Assembly (NCBI GenBank): GCA_002104985.1
Contig: MCGO01000016.1
Coordinates: 62,001 to 126,000 of the forward strand
Reading direction: 5' to 3'
Length of the DNA: 64,000 nt
Origin: Rhizoclosmatium globosum
Taxonomy: Eukaryota > Chytridiomycota > Chytridiomycetes > Chytridiales > Chytriomycetaceae
Both the position numbers and the translations under genes were made by a program. Under the pieces are notes generated by a model. The model made no database searches. It worked only from the letters and a program-made list of their open reading frames with translations, and had not been told where the DNA came from. Positions 43,743 through 55,474 of the stretch are shown piece by piece. Numbering within the stretch: position 1 is the stretch's first letter; every line of letters begins with the position of its first letter.

Positions 43743-46700
43743 TCAAAAAGAGTAAAATGTTCGAATATCTGCCATTGGATAGCCACTACGACCCAATAAC
43801 CATTGATTCCTCATCTCAGCAACACTTCCATCATCAGTCAACACAGTATCAACATCCATCATATCTTCACCACTCTTTTCATCGCTACTGCAGATATTCT
43901 TCAAATCGCTCGTAATAACGTTTTCGGCGGACTTGATTCCCTGAGAACTCCAAATTTGTACGCTTAATTTGCTACGACTCGAACTATTGATAGCTACAAA
44001 CGAGTCGTAGAATTGAAGCATATCTGCTTGCGTTAATGTCATCACAGTTTCCGCGTTTTGTTCACGACGTGTAAAATCATAGGATCCATTCGAAATCTTT
44101 TCCCAATAGTATTCAGTGCTCGCCATCAAATACTTGTGCTTTTGCATGATCTTGGAACATAGTGTTGTGCAGTGTCTCTGGAATCTAAACTTTGTCAGCA
44201 CTTTCTTCCAAAGAGTCCAATAAACTTACTCGTCGTCAGAGAGTGTCGCAATAATTCCACGCGCATTCTCCAAAAAGGAAAGAATTCGACCTTCAACAAA
44301 GACAGGATGCTTCTCTGACTGAACATGAACCAAAAACCCACACACTCCAGTTGCGAACCGAGGCCCACACCATGCGACGTATCCAAGCTGTTCCTTTGTT
44401 CGTAAGATATCAAAACAAGGCTCACTGATGATTTGGTTCAATAATAGAGCTTTGGCAACGTTATCGCGATTTGATTCGCCAAATTGGATGTATACTTCAA
44501 CGGCGTTGTTTAAATTTTCGGCGTTTGGTAGGAGACGGCGATACGTCAATGAGGATTGGAATGGCAGCATGTGCGTTCGAACAGTGTTGTATCGAGCATA
44601 AACGGGGACAGGTCTGAGGGATGATGATTTTCCGAGAGTATCCTCCACCATTGCAAGCAGGTCCAGTGATGCCGCTTTATCGAAAGTACCGTGAACAAAG
44701 GCTTCGATGTGAACGGGGTTCAAAAGAGTTGGATAGAAGTTGACAATATCTACGGGGATATATGAACGATTTCTTGAAGCTTTTCAGCATCCGTCCACAA
44801 TTTTTCTTGAAGCATCCAAGTAACAAAGTATGACGCGTGTTGGTCAGGATTTTCACTTTCAAAGTTTGTGTAATGCCTTGAAAGCTGCAAAATGAAGAAT
44901 AAGTCATTCCTAAATTCAGATATGACCCTCACCTCCTCTTTAACAAACTTGAAGCGTTCCGGAATTACAACCAACGAAGTCATCGCCTGCACCACTGTTG
45001 CCATAAATACTCCCAATTTGTCCGAGTAACCACCAATACTGAGAATAATCCCCTCAACAGTCACGTCCAGGCCAAAGTACAAATCAGCCATCTCCGCTAA
45101 ATAACTTTGCTGATTCAATGCGTCTGTCACAAGATCGCAGTACAAGTGAGTAAGCACCGCGAATCGTGGAGAAGCATACGCGACGGGTGATTTGATAAAT
45201 AATGTCACACTTGTACGAGGAACTTTGTATTTTGTATCCAACAGGTGCCATAACCGCGTCGTTGGTGTGTCTTTGATGATTCGAGGATGCTCGTGAACAA
45301 TGCTCTCTGAAGGCTCAATGTAAAACTTGTGTGGAATGAAAGGATTCACTTGTGGAATTGTCAGATCTGCGTTGCATACCAGCGTCGATAATGAATCAAC
45401 CAGAGATGTTGGGAATGGTTCCACTTGATATTCGGTTCCATACCATAGAGCAACCTTGGGCTCCTCTGACTTGATGGCTGAAGGTGCAACAAGCATAATT
45501 CTGCACGAATCAGCGCGAAGCAAATCGATCATACTTTTGATGAGAGTTGCATCAAAGTCGTCCATCAAGTATGCACCACACAACACATCCGCTTTATCAT
45601 AATCGTGCATACTTGCAGCAAGTCCTGAACAATAGCTGGATACATCGCTCTTTTCTTGATATTTGAATGCCAGGGTTGACATTATGGAGTTTTCTTCATA
45701 AACCCAGTCAAGAGCATCTGTTTCCTTAAGCATCTGAATATACTGAAAGATTACGAGTACAACGCTCTCCCATTGTTCCAGCCCTTTGTCAGACAGGAAT
45801 ACCTGAACTTTGAAAAAGTCGAAACCACTTGCTCCATGGCTTGGAAAGCAGCTCAGATCTGACGCAAGCCCTTGATGTTTCAAAAGAGACAAAATTGATC
45901 CTTCACTTTCGTGTCCGATAAGGTGGCATATGTACTTGTTGGGAGACTTTTTGTAAATGTTGGTGGTGTCGGGCCAAGGAAATGAGAGGGTCAACATTTG
46001 AGTATCTTTGACGGGCTTCACACGAATAAGCTTCCCGAGTTCGTTGGCGCCTAATGGATGGTCGTGAAACTTTCGAGGGATGATGTTTTTGTTGACGATT
46101 CCACTGAACATTGATTCAGCCCACATTTGCAATTGGTCTAGGCTTTCTTTACCCTAATTAATATTAAATAATCGACTTAATTATCATATGAAAACTAACC
46201 AGAATGCATAACTTCATAATGTTGGATGAATAGTACGTTTGATAGAACTCGATGCACATCTCCCTGGTTTTCAGCCCTTTTGATTCAGGAATATTCTTCA
46301 AGGTGTCCAGATTACCCGTTCCAAACTTTCGATAGACGTGGCCTTCTTTGGAAAGATCTTGTTCCAGCTGCTGAATCCTCCAATCATCCTCCTGCAGATT
46401 CTTTGTGTGTTCCGAGTGCACTGCATTCAGTTCTCTGTCAGTACAACTCTCGTCAAAGAGAGGACATGTAAAGAATTGAGAGAAGCGGTCCAAGGCGCCT
46501 TCAAGGCAGTTTGATGAGACTTCAAAGTAGTAGTTTGTGTTCTCTCCGGCTGTAAACGCATTCGAATAGCCTCCACCGACATCTGAAAGGAACTGAGAGT
46601 ATTCGTTCTCCCTTGGATACTTTTCGGTTCCGAGAAACAACTGCGCACTTGATTGTTTAGTTTACCAGACTCGAACGAACAAACACTCACCAAATGCTCG

Positions 46701-46954
46701 AGAAAGTGCGCCAGGCCCGGTGCATCATCTGGATCATACTAAGCCACAGTAATTGAGTTTGCGAAATGAAGTTGACAGGACCAGGGACTCACGAGGTATC
46801 CAACATTCACATCCATTGCTGCCGAAGACCGGTCCGTTTCAGCATCAGAAACAAGAAGAACATCGAGTCCATTCGCCAGCGTGAGCATCCGGTACTTGCG
46901 GTCGTCAATGTCCGGCACCCGAATGTCCTCAAACACCTTCGTTGTCCCAAGCAT
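43743..46954 (-). CDS. IDE: Insulysin-type (M16A) zinc metalloprotease
   Basis: Start at 46954 ([20 protein letters not shown]). The inverted zinc motif HFLEH sits in [16 protein letters not shown] (about 46700), with the downstream glutamate in [12 protein letters not shown] and [20 protein letters not shown] between them. The usual family form is HFCEH, so one Cys is Leu here. Four M16 half-domains fill about 1,000 residues, including [18 protein letters not shown] [18 protein letters not shown]-like YQVEPFP and the late block [13 protein letters not shown] (about 44390). It degrades small amyloid-like and signalling peptides in cytosol or peroxisome; the fungal relative Ste23 also helps mature a-type pheromone. 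Introns are short (for example about 46755-46793, 46640-46690, 46153-46200, 44890-44935 and 44190-44230). The sequence is nearly free of frame errors. Confidence 0.92.
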
Positions 46955-47132
46955 ACCAACTTTCGAAACAATAATGAAAAGAACAAAACAAATGGATCAC
47001 GAAGAAGAAAACAAAACTCTTTTATAGCCACCAAACTACGCAGATGTGATGCCACTTCTATCCAATGCTGATAATGATTTCTTTGTAAGGAATCTTAATA
47101 ACACGCCTTTTTCTCGATTTGACTATTTATGC
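46955..47132. other. Spacer between the insulysin gene and the next minus-strand gene
   Basis: AT-rich promoter region of the insulysin gene. No other element is seen. Confidence 0.3.
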
Positions 47133-48706
47133 TTACTTAATTTCAATGTTAATGAGAGTAATCCGAAAAGCCAAGGTTTTGATTTGCTGGCTGTAGTCTG
47201 GAAAAGAACAGTTAGAAATAAGGGTGTACAATGTGAAAACATAGGGATTAAACATAGTTTCAAATAAATCGTTGGACGGCTGAATGCACATGAAACTTAT
47301 AAAAACACCAAATCGTTTTTGAGTTGAAACTGTTGAATGCAAGAAGAGAGTTTTATTGACCTCCAACATATTCCAACAACCTCGTGAATCAACAACCCCT
47401 CCATTCGCTTCCACAACGTCCACAACTTGTGCGGGTACACCACCCACCAACCTATTCATACCACTCTCAACGTATGCAAGTGTGTCATATCAGCAAGCTC
47501 CACAGGCACTTCCCCAAACAACCTATTCCCACTAACCACAAACTCGCGACACTCCCTCAACGCGCCGTATTCCCTCGGAATCTCCGAAACAAGACGAACA
47601 TTTGCGCAAATATATAGTTTCTGGAGAGACGTGAGGGACCCGAGGGAGGGAGGTAGTGGGCCTGTGATGTTTGTCAGGGAGATGAAAAGGGTTTGGAGGC
47701 GGTGTAAGGATCCGAGGGATGATGGAATAGGCCCTGTGAGTGGGTTTGATGACAGACGAAGTTCACGGAGGTTTTTGAGGGCGCTGAAGGTGTTTGGTAT
47801 TGGGCCGTGGAGGTTGTTTTCGGAGAGGTCGAGGGTGGTGAGGGATGTGCATAGGGAGAGGGTGGTGGGTAAAAGGCCGTGTAGGTTTTGGGAGGGCCAT
47901 GATATTTTTTGTTGTGTGAGGAGGGAGTGTTCTAACGTGAGGTATGTGGTTTGGAATGTTTGTGGAAACAGGAACCAGATTCCTGCAGATAGAGTTGGTT
48001 GTAAATAATACGCGTGTATGAGATTCTTTAGGATTGATAATCTCCAATTGTGCAATAGTGCTCTAAACTAATGACTAGCTTCTCGAAAGAATGTTCGCTT
48101 CGCTCACTATTTACAAGGCTCCGCCTCGCTTCACACTTCGCTGCGCGAAACCCCGATCGCTTCGATCACTATTTTGATGTTCACTTCGCTCACTGTCCGC
48201 TTCGTTCACTGTCCGAATCAGCTTCACCGGATGATAGGAACTCCGCCAGTGACCTTTTACACTCTGGGAACTCAACTTGTAAACGAATCAAACTCTGGAA
48301 TTGGGCCTAGAGGATCCACAGCCTTAATACGTTTTCGTTGCTTGAGCATGAGAGCCTTGAGGCCAGACATTGACTGCGGTGTGACGAAACGAACGAGGCA
48401 GGAAGATGCAAAGGCGGGAGACATCAACAAAGAGTTGAGAGAGCGGGAGACACGACGAAAGCGAAGGACTGAAGATGGATGAATGTGGCTGAAGATGAGG
48501 AAGAGAATGTGGGCGGGAAGGATGCAGTTGGGAATGGGTTGGTCAAGGTGGTGGTTGGAGTTGAGTTGATTCGTTGTGGAAAGACCAGTTGCTGAAGTCT
48601 CCATCAGTGCTACTCCTTCGTCATTGCATTCTTGATGAGATCGGGGCACTGGAGGAACAGGATTCGAGAAAGAGAGGCGGCGGAAAGATCGGTCTAACTC
48701 AGCCAT
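47133..48706 (-). CDS. F-box-like/LRR protein, interrupted by a GC-rich intron-like repeat
   Basis: The N-terminal part (48706-48273) begins MAELDRSFRRLSFSNPVPPVP and contains an F-box-like segment CILPAHILFLIFSHIHPSSVLRFRRVSRSLNSLL. The C-terminal part (48055-47456) has plant-type LRRs: SLTTLDLSENNLHGPIP, NLRELRLSSNPLTGPIP, SLGSLTSLQKLYI. The two halves have the same order as in the gene at 22.8-23.6 kb, so they belong together. The stretch between them (about 48060-48285) has stops in all frames and holds a GC-rich repeat also found in two other genes; it is probably an intron. A frame change near 47456 leads to an uncertain C-terminal end. Confidence 0.65.
48070..48235 (-). repeat. GC-rich introner-like repeat, copy a
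   Basis: In the sense direction of the host gene it shows gtgagcgaagtgaac, tttcgcgcagcgaagtgtgaagcgagg and agtgagcgaagcgaac. The same words occur in copies b and c. It lies between the F-box and LRR halves of the host gene, where coding sequence is absent. Confidence 0.7.
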
Positions 48707-49043
48707 TTATCACATTCCTTTTGAAAAAAAGTAGATAAACTCAAAATTTTAATAAAAATAACCAAAGATTAGTTAATTATTGTGACATACGGCCAAGATA
48801 TGGACTAGGATCTGGAATTAATGTGACATCACAGTATTTGTGTATGTTAGGTGAGAGTGGAGACAGTAAAGAAAATAAAAGCAGCTAATTCAGAGGAATA
48901 CGGTATAAGTACCAGATCAAGAAGAGGCGTTTGACCCCGTCAGATGTGTCTCTTTTCAGTTCTCGAAGGAAGACAACCAATTTCTCCCTGCACCCATCTC
49001 AACCAACCAACCAAATCACCACCCACCTTCACCAATCGCCGCA
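48707..49043. other. Divergent intergenic region
   Basis: AT-rich spacer between two divergently transcribed genes; the last 60 bases are pyrimidine/CCA-rich (ccaaccaaccaaatcacc) and are probably the 5' leader of the plus-strand gene. No other feature. Confidence 0.35.
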
Positions 49044-52000
49044 ATGAAGAAGCAGCAGCGCCGACCGCCCTCGTCGCCGCCCGACTCCGACGCCAGCGAC
49101 TCACCACCACCACCACCGGCGTCAAAGAGCCCAAAGTCCGCCGCGGCCGCCCTAAAGAAGCTGCTTCCGAAGAAGAAGAGCAAGGCCAAGGACCGCGAAC
49201 TCGTCATCAGCGGGCCAATCATCACCAAGGACACAAAGGTGCCAAAGGGCGCTATTCCCCTGGGCCAACTCAGATCAACGATTGGAAGCACGGGCACTGG
49301 CGATGACTCAGAGGACAACTCGGACCCGCCGCCGCCGCCTCGTTCGCAGTCGCACTCGCACTCGCAGTCGCAGAAGAGACCTGTTCCCGCGAGAGACGCT
49401 TCCTCAGACGCATCCAGATCCAGAAGCAGAAGCAGAAGCAGAGACCCGCCGCAGAGACGGCAACTGCCAACAAAGAAACCCGCTACTCAACCACAAACAA
49501 TCGACAAAGACGACTTCTCAGACAATTACTCGTCAGGCGATAGGGCTCCCCGGCCAACAACAACAGTCAAAGAGACCGGCTGCCCCAGCCCCACAACCTT
49601 CGAAATCATCAAAGCCACAACAACGGAAGTACGCTGCTGATTCAGATGACGATGATTCAGATGTCAGCGACGATGATCCCGCTCCTCCTCCTCGTCGTGC
49701 CCCTCCTCCCGTTCAATCATCAGCCAAATCTTCAAAACCAATTACATCTCCAACTACCAAACATCAACAGAAGCCCAAACCCGTTAGTTATTACGATGAC
49801 TCAGATGAAGAAGATGTCAATTCGCCAATCTCTCCCACCTCCCTACCTCTCCCACCTCTCTCTCCTCACCTGCTTCCTCTTCAAAAAAGGCACCTGCAAC
49901 AACAACTACAGCAACTTCAAAATGGAAACAGCCTCAACATGCTAAATATCAACCTGTCTCCGCTATTCCTTCTTCTACTCTTCCCGCTTCTTCTTCCTCG
50001 GCAAAGAAGACTCAACGGGTTTCCTCATACCAAGAAGATTCTGATGTTTCGGAAGAGGTGTGTGTCGTTGTGTGAGCGAAGGTTCTGTGAAGCGAGGCCA
50101 CGAGCGGAGGTCAATTCCTTCAAGGGGAAGGTAGTCTCGATAGTGAGTGGAGCGAACATCAAAAGGGTGAGCCGAAGCGAACGATCTTTCGCGAAGCGAA
50201 GTGTGAAGCGAGGTCACGAGCGGAACTCGATGCCTTCAGGCGAAACTGGTTGGATAGATAGTGAGCGGAGCGAACGGTTTTTCGCGAAGTGAAGTGAGTC
50301 GAGGCCTCGAGCGTATCTTAACGCCGTCAGACGAAGTTGCATCACTCCTGAAGAGAAATGCCATCGGTCTAATGGAAATTGTAGGAATCCCCACGCTCCC
50401 CAAAACAACAGGCATCACCAAAATCAGCCCGACGCCCCATCAATTCAGATTCTGACGATAGTGATGCACCTGCCCGCAGTCCCCGATCCAATCCTACATC
50501 TGCAGCGAAATTGGGAAGCCCACGTGGAGGTGGCAATGCACCAATTAAAGTAGAACGCCGCGTTCCACCTCGTCCAGCCGTTCTTGATAACAGCAGTGCA
50601 GAAGAGGACTCTGGATCAGACGATGGATACTCAGAACCTGAACCTGTTTCCGCCAAGTCCATCAAATCCCCCGTCAAAGCAAAGACTCCTGCACCACCAC
50701 CAACGGCAAACGTGAAAGGATGGGCGAGTAGGAAGCCGGGTAGTGCTCCTCAAAAGCAAAAACGGGTTGTTGATTCCGATGATGACGAAAAGGACTCTGC
50801 GGACAATAATGATGATGATGAAATGGGAGGTGCTTCTGCGGACGTAATGGCCAAGCTGGAGGGAAAAGGTGCGAATGCAAAGAGGCGGGGGTCAGTCAAG
50901 AGAAATAGTAGTGATTTGGAGGTGTGGGACATGGAAAAGAAGTTGGCGGAGAAGAAGGCTGCTGTGGTATGTTGTAATACGTATTCCGCCGTAATGGTAT
51001 CTAATTGTAATGAATAGGAGGAGCAGAAGAGAAAGCAGCAAGAGGCAGAACGAAGAGAAATGGAAAGACAAAAAGAGATTGAGAAACAGCAACGAGAGGC
51101 CGAACGACTCAAGGAGCTGGAAATTCAACGCGATTTGGAGAGACAGAGGTTGGAGCTCGAAGAGCAAGAAGAAATGGAGAGGCAGGAAGCTTTGGAGAAG
51201 CAAAGAAAGATTGAACGCGAAAAGCAGGCTGCTGAAGCGTTAGCTTATGCTTTGGCGAATGCTGGACCTTCGTCACGAGAATCAAGCCCTGAACGACGAC
51301 CTGCTCGATCTCAATCTAAACCACGTGGAAAGCAGCAGAAACCTGCTCCTCGACCCCTTTCGATGGAATCAACTAGCTCGCGAGGAACACGTACTTCATC
51401 TCGTGGTGCTTCCTTGTCGCCTCCGGCTCCAATCGCACGCCCTCGTCCTCCTCGTGGACCAGAAAGCGGAGGTCGGCCTGGAAATCGTGCACCACCACCA
51501 CCCGCTATCGACGCTGATGATGAATCACGCCGAAAGCAACGCAAACCTCGTCAGTCTTCACTTCTGGTTGATAGCGCCACAATCAGTAATCTCAATAGCA
51601 TGATTGCAAGCGGGCGGCCGCATTCTACTCCAGAGGCTCCAATTCCACCTCCTGTCGTTGTAAAGAAGTTTAATTGGGCAAGCGCCGCCAAGAAACTGGA
51701 AGCTGCGAACGCACCACCACAGCCAGAAAAGGAACCATCACCTCCACCTACTCCAGTTACTCCAGCTCCGGCTCCAGCGCCACTTCAAATCCCTCAAGCA
51801 GAATCAGAGAGTGAGCCCGAATCAGTCGCGACCAAACGAACTACATCTTCACGCCGCCCACGTTCCACAAAGTCTCCTATTAGTCCACGCGAACGATCTC
51901 TTCCACCACCTCCCGTTCTCTCACCAAAAGAAAAATCACTTCAAAACACCAGGGCCGCGAAAAAGTATATCCCCTCCGTCGTCCAACGCGATCAAATGAA

Positions 52001-54005
52001 GAAAGAGAAGCAAAACTTATGGGACGCCCTCGAAGCCGAAACCGAAGCCCTCGAAGACACACTCCTCCTCGACCCATCCACCCCAACCACTGCCCCGAAC
52101 GCCCCCAAATCAGTCCCACTTTGGCGGTAGCGGCAACGGACGTCAACTAAGACCCTCTTTGACGACCTTGAAAAGCAAGCAAGTCTCCTCATCACAACCA
52201 CAGACCACAAGCGCAAATCTCGTGCAGCCTTCTCCAAAGTGCACTCCATGGCGATTTCCCTCAAAAAGAGTATGATGGAGGACATGTGGCGGATGCTTGA
52301 AGCCGAGACGACGAGTTGAACGCGTTCTTTGCGGCTCTGAGAAGAAAAAAGTTTGTACGAGCGGTTGGGAAGGATGGGAACGTGTGTTTAGGAAGTTGAA
52401 GGCTCTTGAAGAGAAGAATTGGTTTATTGAGGAGCGGGTTGAAGTTGCGGATGAGGCTTTGAGCGGAGAGAGGCGAGAGAGAAGGAAAAGGAGCCTTCTG
52501 TGAAGGTAGAGTTTGATTGAATTTTTAATGTCGTTGTTCAAACTGATTTCTTGAAAAGGAGGCGAAACCGAATATGTTGGCTGCCTTGTTCGCTCGAAAG
52601 CGTCTGATGCTTTTGCATCAAGTCCTTCATCTTCTGCCGGAAAGGGGCCTGTTAAGGAAGCCACATCACCACCATCAGGCGGTGTTCCTCTGGCCAAGAG
52701 TTCTTCGCAAAGAGTGTTAAAAGTGTGAAGGAAGCTGATGAGGTGAGTCTGAATTTACTGTTCAGTGAAGGTTTCGTACTTATTGCATTCAAACATCCAG
52801 AAACAGTTGCCTGTTGTTCCTGGTGGATTGGTCATGACCAAGAATCCCTCCGAAAAGTCAGTTAAGGAGTCGCCGGGTCCTTTGCCAAGCGGAGATGAAC
52901 AAGGCAATGCATCTGATGGGTCCCCTGTGCAAAAGCAAGGATTTTTGAAACGATTGTGGAACGGAGGTGGAAATAAGGATAACAAAGAATCTCCGCAAAC
53001 AACAACTCCCGTTCCTCCTACAACTCCTGTTCCTTCATCGACTACACCTCTTCCCGCATCTACAACACCACTTCCTTCTCCTCCCAGTGTCGTTTCACCT
53101 GTCGGTCCACCCTCGGCAAAGTCAAACGCGTCTGACCCACCTGCTGCTGGCCAGCAATCAGACAGATTTGACTCACCTGCACCACCATCTCCTCAAACAC
53201 CATCCTCACCACAGACTCCGCAAACACCTCAAAATCAGGCAACACCGCAGCAAACCCCACAGGCGACCACTACTTCTGGACGTATTATGAAAGCAATGGC
53301 GTCAAGTTCTTCGCTCAAGAAGGTTACCACTGTAGTTTCTCAAGCTGGAACAGCGATTCGACGATCCAATACACCTGGACCACGCGATCCTACTACTCTT
53401 GCGTCACCAACTTCACCTTCCACTGCCACCTACACCCACTCCAGCACCTGCGCAAGTTGCATCAAGCGAGCAGTCCCCTCAAGTACAGCAATCGCCAGGA
53501 CCACAATCATCTCAAGCACCTCCGCAGCAGCAGCAGCAACAGCAACAGCAGCAAGCAGGTGCAAACGGCGAAAAGAAGACTGTACTCGGTTGGCTATTTG
53601 GCAAGAAACCTGCCAACGCAAATGCAGCAGACACACCTAATCCGTGGAACCGCCATCCATGACACGGCAACCTTCAAGCGATGCCGAATCATTTACGTCA
53701 GCAGGTGCAGCGGAACGCAGTGCTGAGCGAAGAAAGAAATGGGCTGAAATGAAGGGAGAGGGAGGAGGACCTGGGAGTCCTGTTGGAGTAGTTGGAAGCC
53801 CGGTTCTAGTTTGGAAGAACGGCGACAACAATGGATGGCAAGAAAGATGAGTGACGCGAATGCAAGCGGGAGCGATGTTGGGGAGAGGGCGGGTAGCAGG
53901 GAAAGAAGACGTCGAGGAGATAGGGGTGAAGATGGGGATGGACAGGCGGCGGCTGCGCCTACTAGACGTAGATCACCTTCACGAAAGAGGGAGATTTCGA
54001 ATTAG
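49044..54005 (+). CDS. Large disordered Ser/Pro/Lys-rich protein with coiled coil
   Basis: Starts MKKQQRRPPSSPPDSDASD. It is almost entirely low complexity: PPPPPASKSP, RSRSRSRSRD, DDDDSDVSDDD clusters, then a Glu/Arg/Gln-rich coiled coil (EEQKRKQQEAERREMERQ.., about 51017-51240). Proline-rich segments follow, with a conserved-looking KKFNWASAAKKLEAAN, and a helical piece KTLFDDLEKQASLL..HSMAISLKKSMMEDMWRMLEAE (about 52150-52310). The final part has QGFLKRLWNGGG, a Q-run (53525-53557), KKTVLGWLFGKK, ERRKKWAEMK and ends APTRRRSPSRKREISN. Clear introns: 50058-50385 (328 nt, carrying the GC-rich repeat), about 50967-51016, and about 52506-52555 and 52743-52798. Frame changes near 49545, 49870, 52130, 52315, 53420 and 53640 need correction. 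The family is not recognised; it could be a nuclear or cytoskeletal scaffold. Confidence 0.6.
50058..50385 (+). repeat. GC-rich introner-like repeat forming an intron, copy b
   Basis: The 328-nt segment begins gtgtgtgtcg and ends aaattgtag. Removing it joins SDVSEE to ESPRSPKQQ in the same frame (phase 0), and the encoded Ser/Asp-rich character continues. Inside are two imperfect copies of a 130-nt subunit: gaagcgagg(c/t)cacgagcgga..., ccttca(a/g)g, atagtgag(t/c)ggagcgaac, then tttcgcgaag(c/t)gaagtg. Confidence 0.8.
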
Positions 54006-54108
54006 ATTTCATTTTTTTTTGTTGTATGTGTTAACATTTGTCTTATTTCATTGTTGGGTTGTGTATACCTTTTATTACATATTTGGTGTTGTTGGGTTTT
54101 GTTGTTCA

Positions 54109-55359
54109 ATGAGAGATTCAAGAATAATGATTGAATCGCTTCCCATCGAACTTATTCAAGCCATCCTAATCCAAGTCCCAATCGACTCGGAACTAGCTCA
54201 AATTGGACTTGCAACCAAACACCTGAAACAAGTCCTCGATCACCTCTCTTTCGCCAAAAAGCATGTTTCGTACCACTGGCAGTTCAAGGCCAAGCTGATA
54301 CAAGGCGCTTCCACATGGGCAGGATATCCCATCTGGCAGTTTCTCAAGGACGTGAAACTCTTTGGAAAGCATCATTGGCCGCATCTACCATTGTCCTACC
54401 AAGCTGCTATCTATGGAACTATCCTTGCCTCTGATGAATGGGAAGGTGTAGGCCGATACTGGGACAACAATCCTCGCAACTTAATGTGGTCGCTACGATG
54501 GAATTTATCTCCGCACCGAGCTTTCAAGGTGATGCAAGTCTTATTCACAGATGGCGTGAACGTGAATGTTCAGAACCATCGAGCACTTGTGTGGGCTTCT
54601 CGCGCTGGATGGACGGATGTTGTTGATTTGGTATTGAGTCGTTCTGACTTATTGTTGGAATCGTCTGTTCCTTTGAATGTGGCTTTACGGAATGCTGCAC
54701 GGTTTGGACATGTGGGTGTGGTTGAGAGACTCTTGTTGGATGCCGAACAAATGCTGCAGATGAAGAGAATGCTGCTTTTATATATTCTGCAAGATATGGG
54801 CGCGGTCATATTATCAAGAGGTTGTTGCAGTTCCTGGTGTTGATCCTTCAGCTCGCGACAGCCTTGCACTGCAACTCGCGGCAAGTAGAGGGCATGTTGA
54901 TGTCGTGGATATATTGCTAAAGATTCCTGGTGTGGACCCTTGTGCCGATGACGAATACGCATTCGCAATAGCTGTTAAACATTCTCACGTTGGAGTTGTC
55001 AAACTTTTACTTGAAGATGGCCGCGTGGATCCAACACTTGGAGATTACTTTGAACAATCTTGTATCTATGGGGATATCGAGCTCGTAAAAGCGCTTTTGG
55101 AAGACTCTCGAGTACAGCCATCGTGTGACTTTCTGATCAAAGCATCCAGGTATGCAGAAGCAAGTGTTGTCAAAATTTTGTTGGAATATTTGGATCCAAC
55201 TGACAGTGCGTTTTGGTTTTACAATACGTGAAAAACGTAGAGAATCTCACATGTTTGTTGGAGGATCCACGCATTATTCTCACTGTTGAAGAGAAGAAAG
55301 AACTGCTAAGCTGCCCGCAGTGGGCGATCCGTCCTGAATTCAGACGATTATTGGAATAA
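54109..55359 (+). CDS. F-box-like/ankyrin-repeat protein
   Basis: The start at 54109 gives MRDSRIMIESLPIELIQAIL, an F-box-like first helix. The second half has ankyrin repeats: HRALVWASRAGWTDVVDLVL, NVALRNAARFGHVGVVERLL, YGRGHIIKRLLQFPGVDP, ALQLAASRGHVDVVDILLK, VKHSHVGVVKLLLEDGRVDP, CIYGDIELVKALLEDSRV and ASVVKILLEYL. Frame changes near 54750, 54840 and 55228 are each one base. After the last one the frame continues to a stop at 55357-55359 (EFRRLLE). It probably presents proteins to an SCF ubiquitin ligase. No intron is needed. Confidence 0.75.
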
Positions 55360-55474
55360 AATGGGAACTAAAAACGAGGAATAAAATCAATCCAGTTGGT
55401 GTTCAGCGCACTTGATTTGGATTTTCAGTCGAACCTTGTGTGTCACTCACTTCCTCCAAGAAACGCTCTTTGAA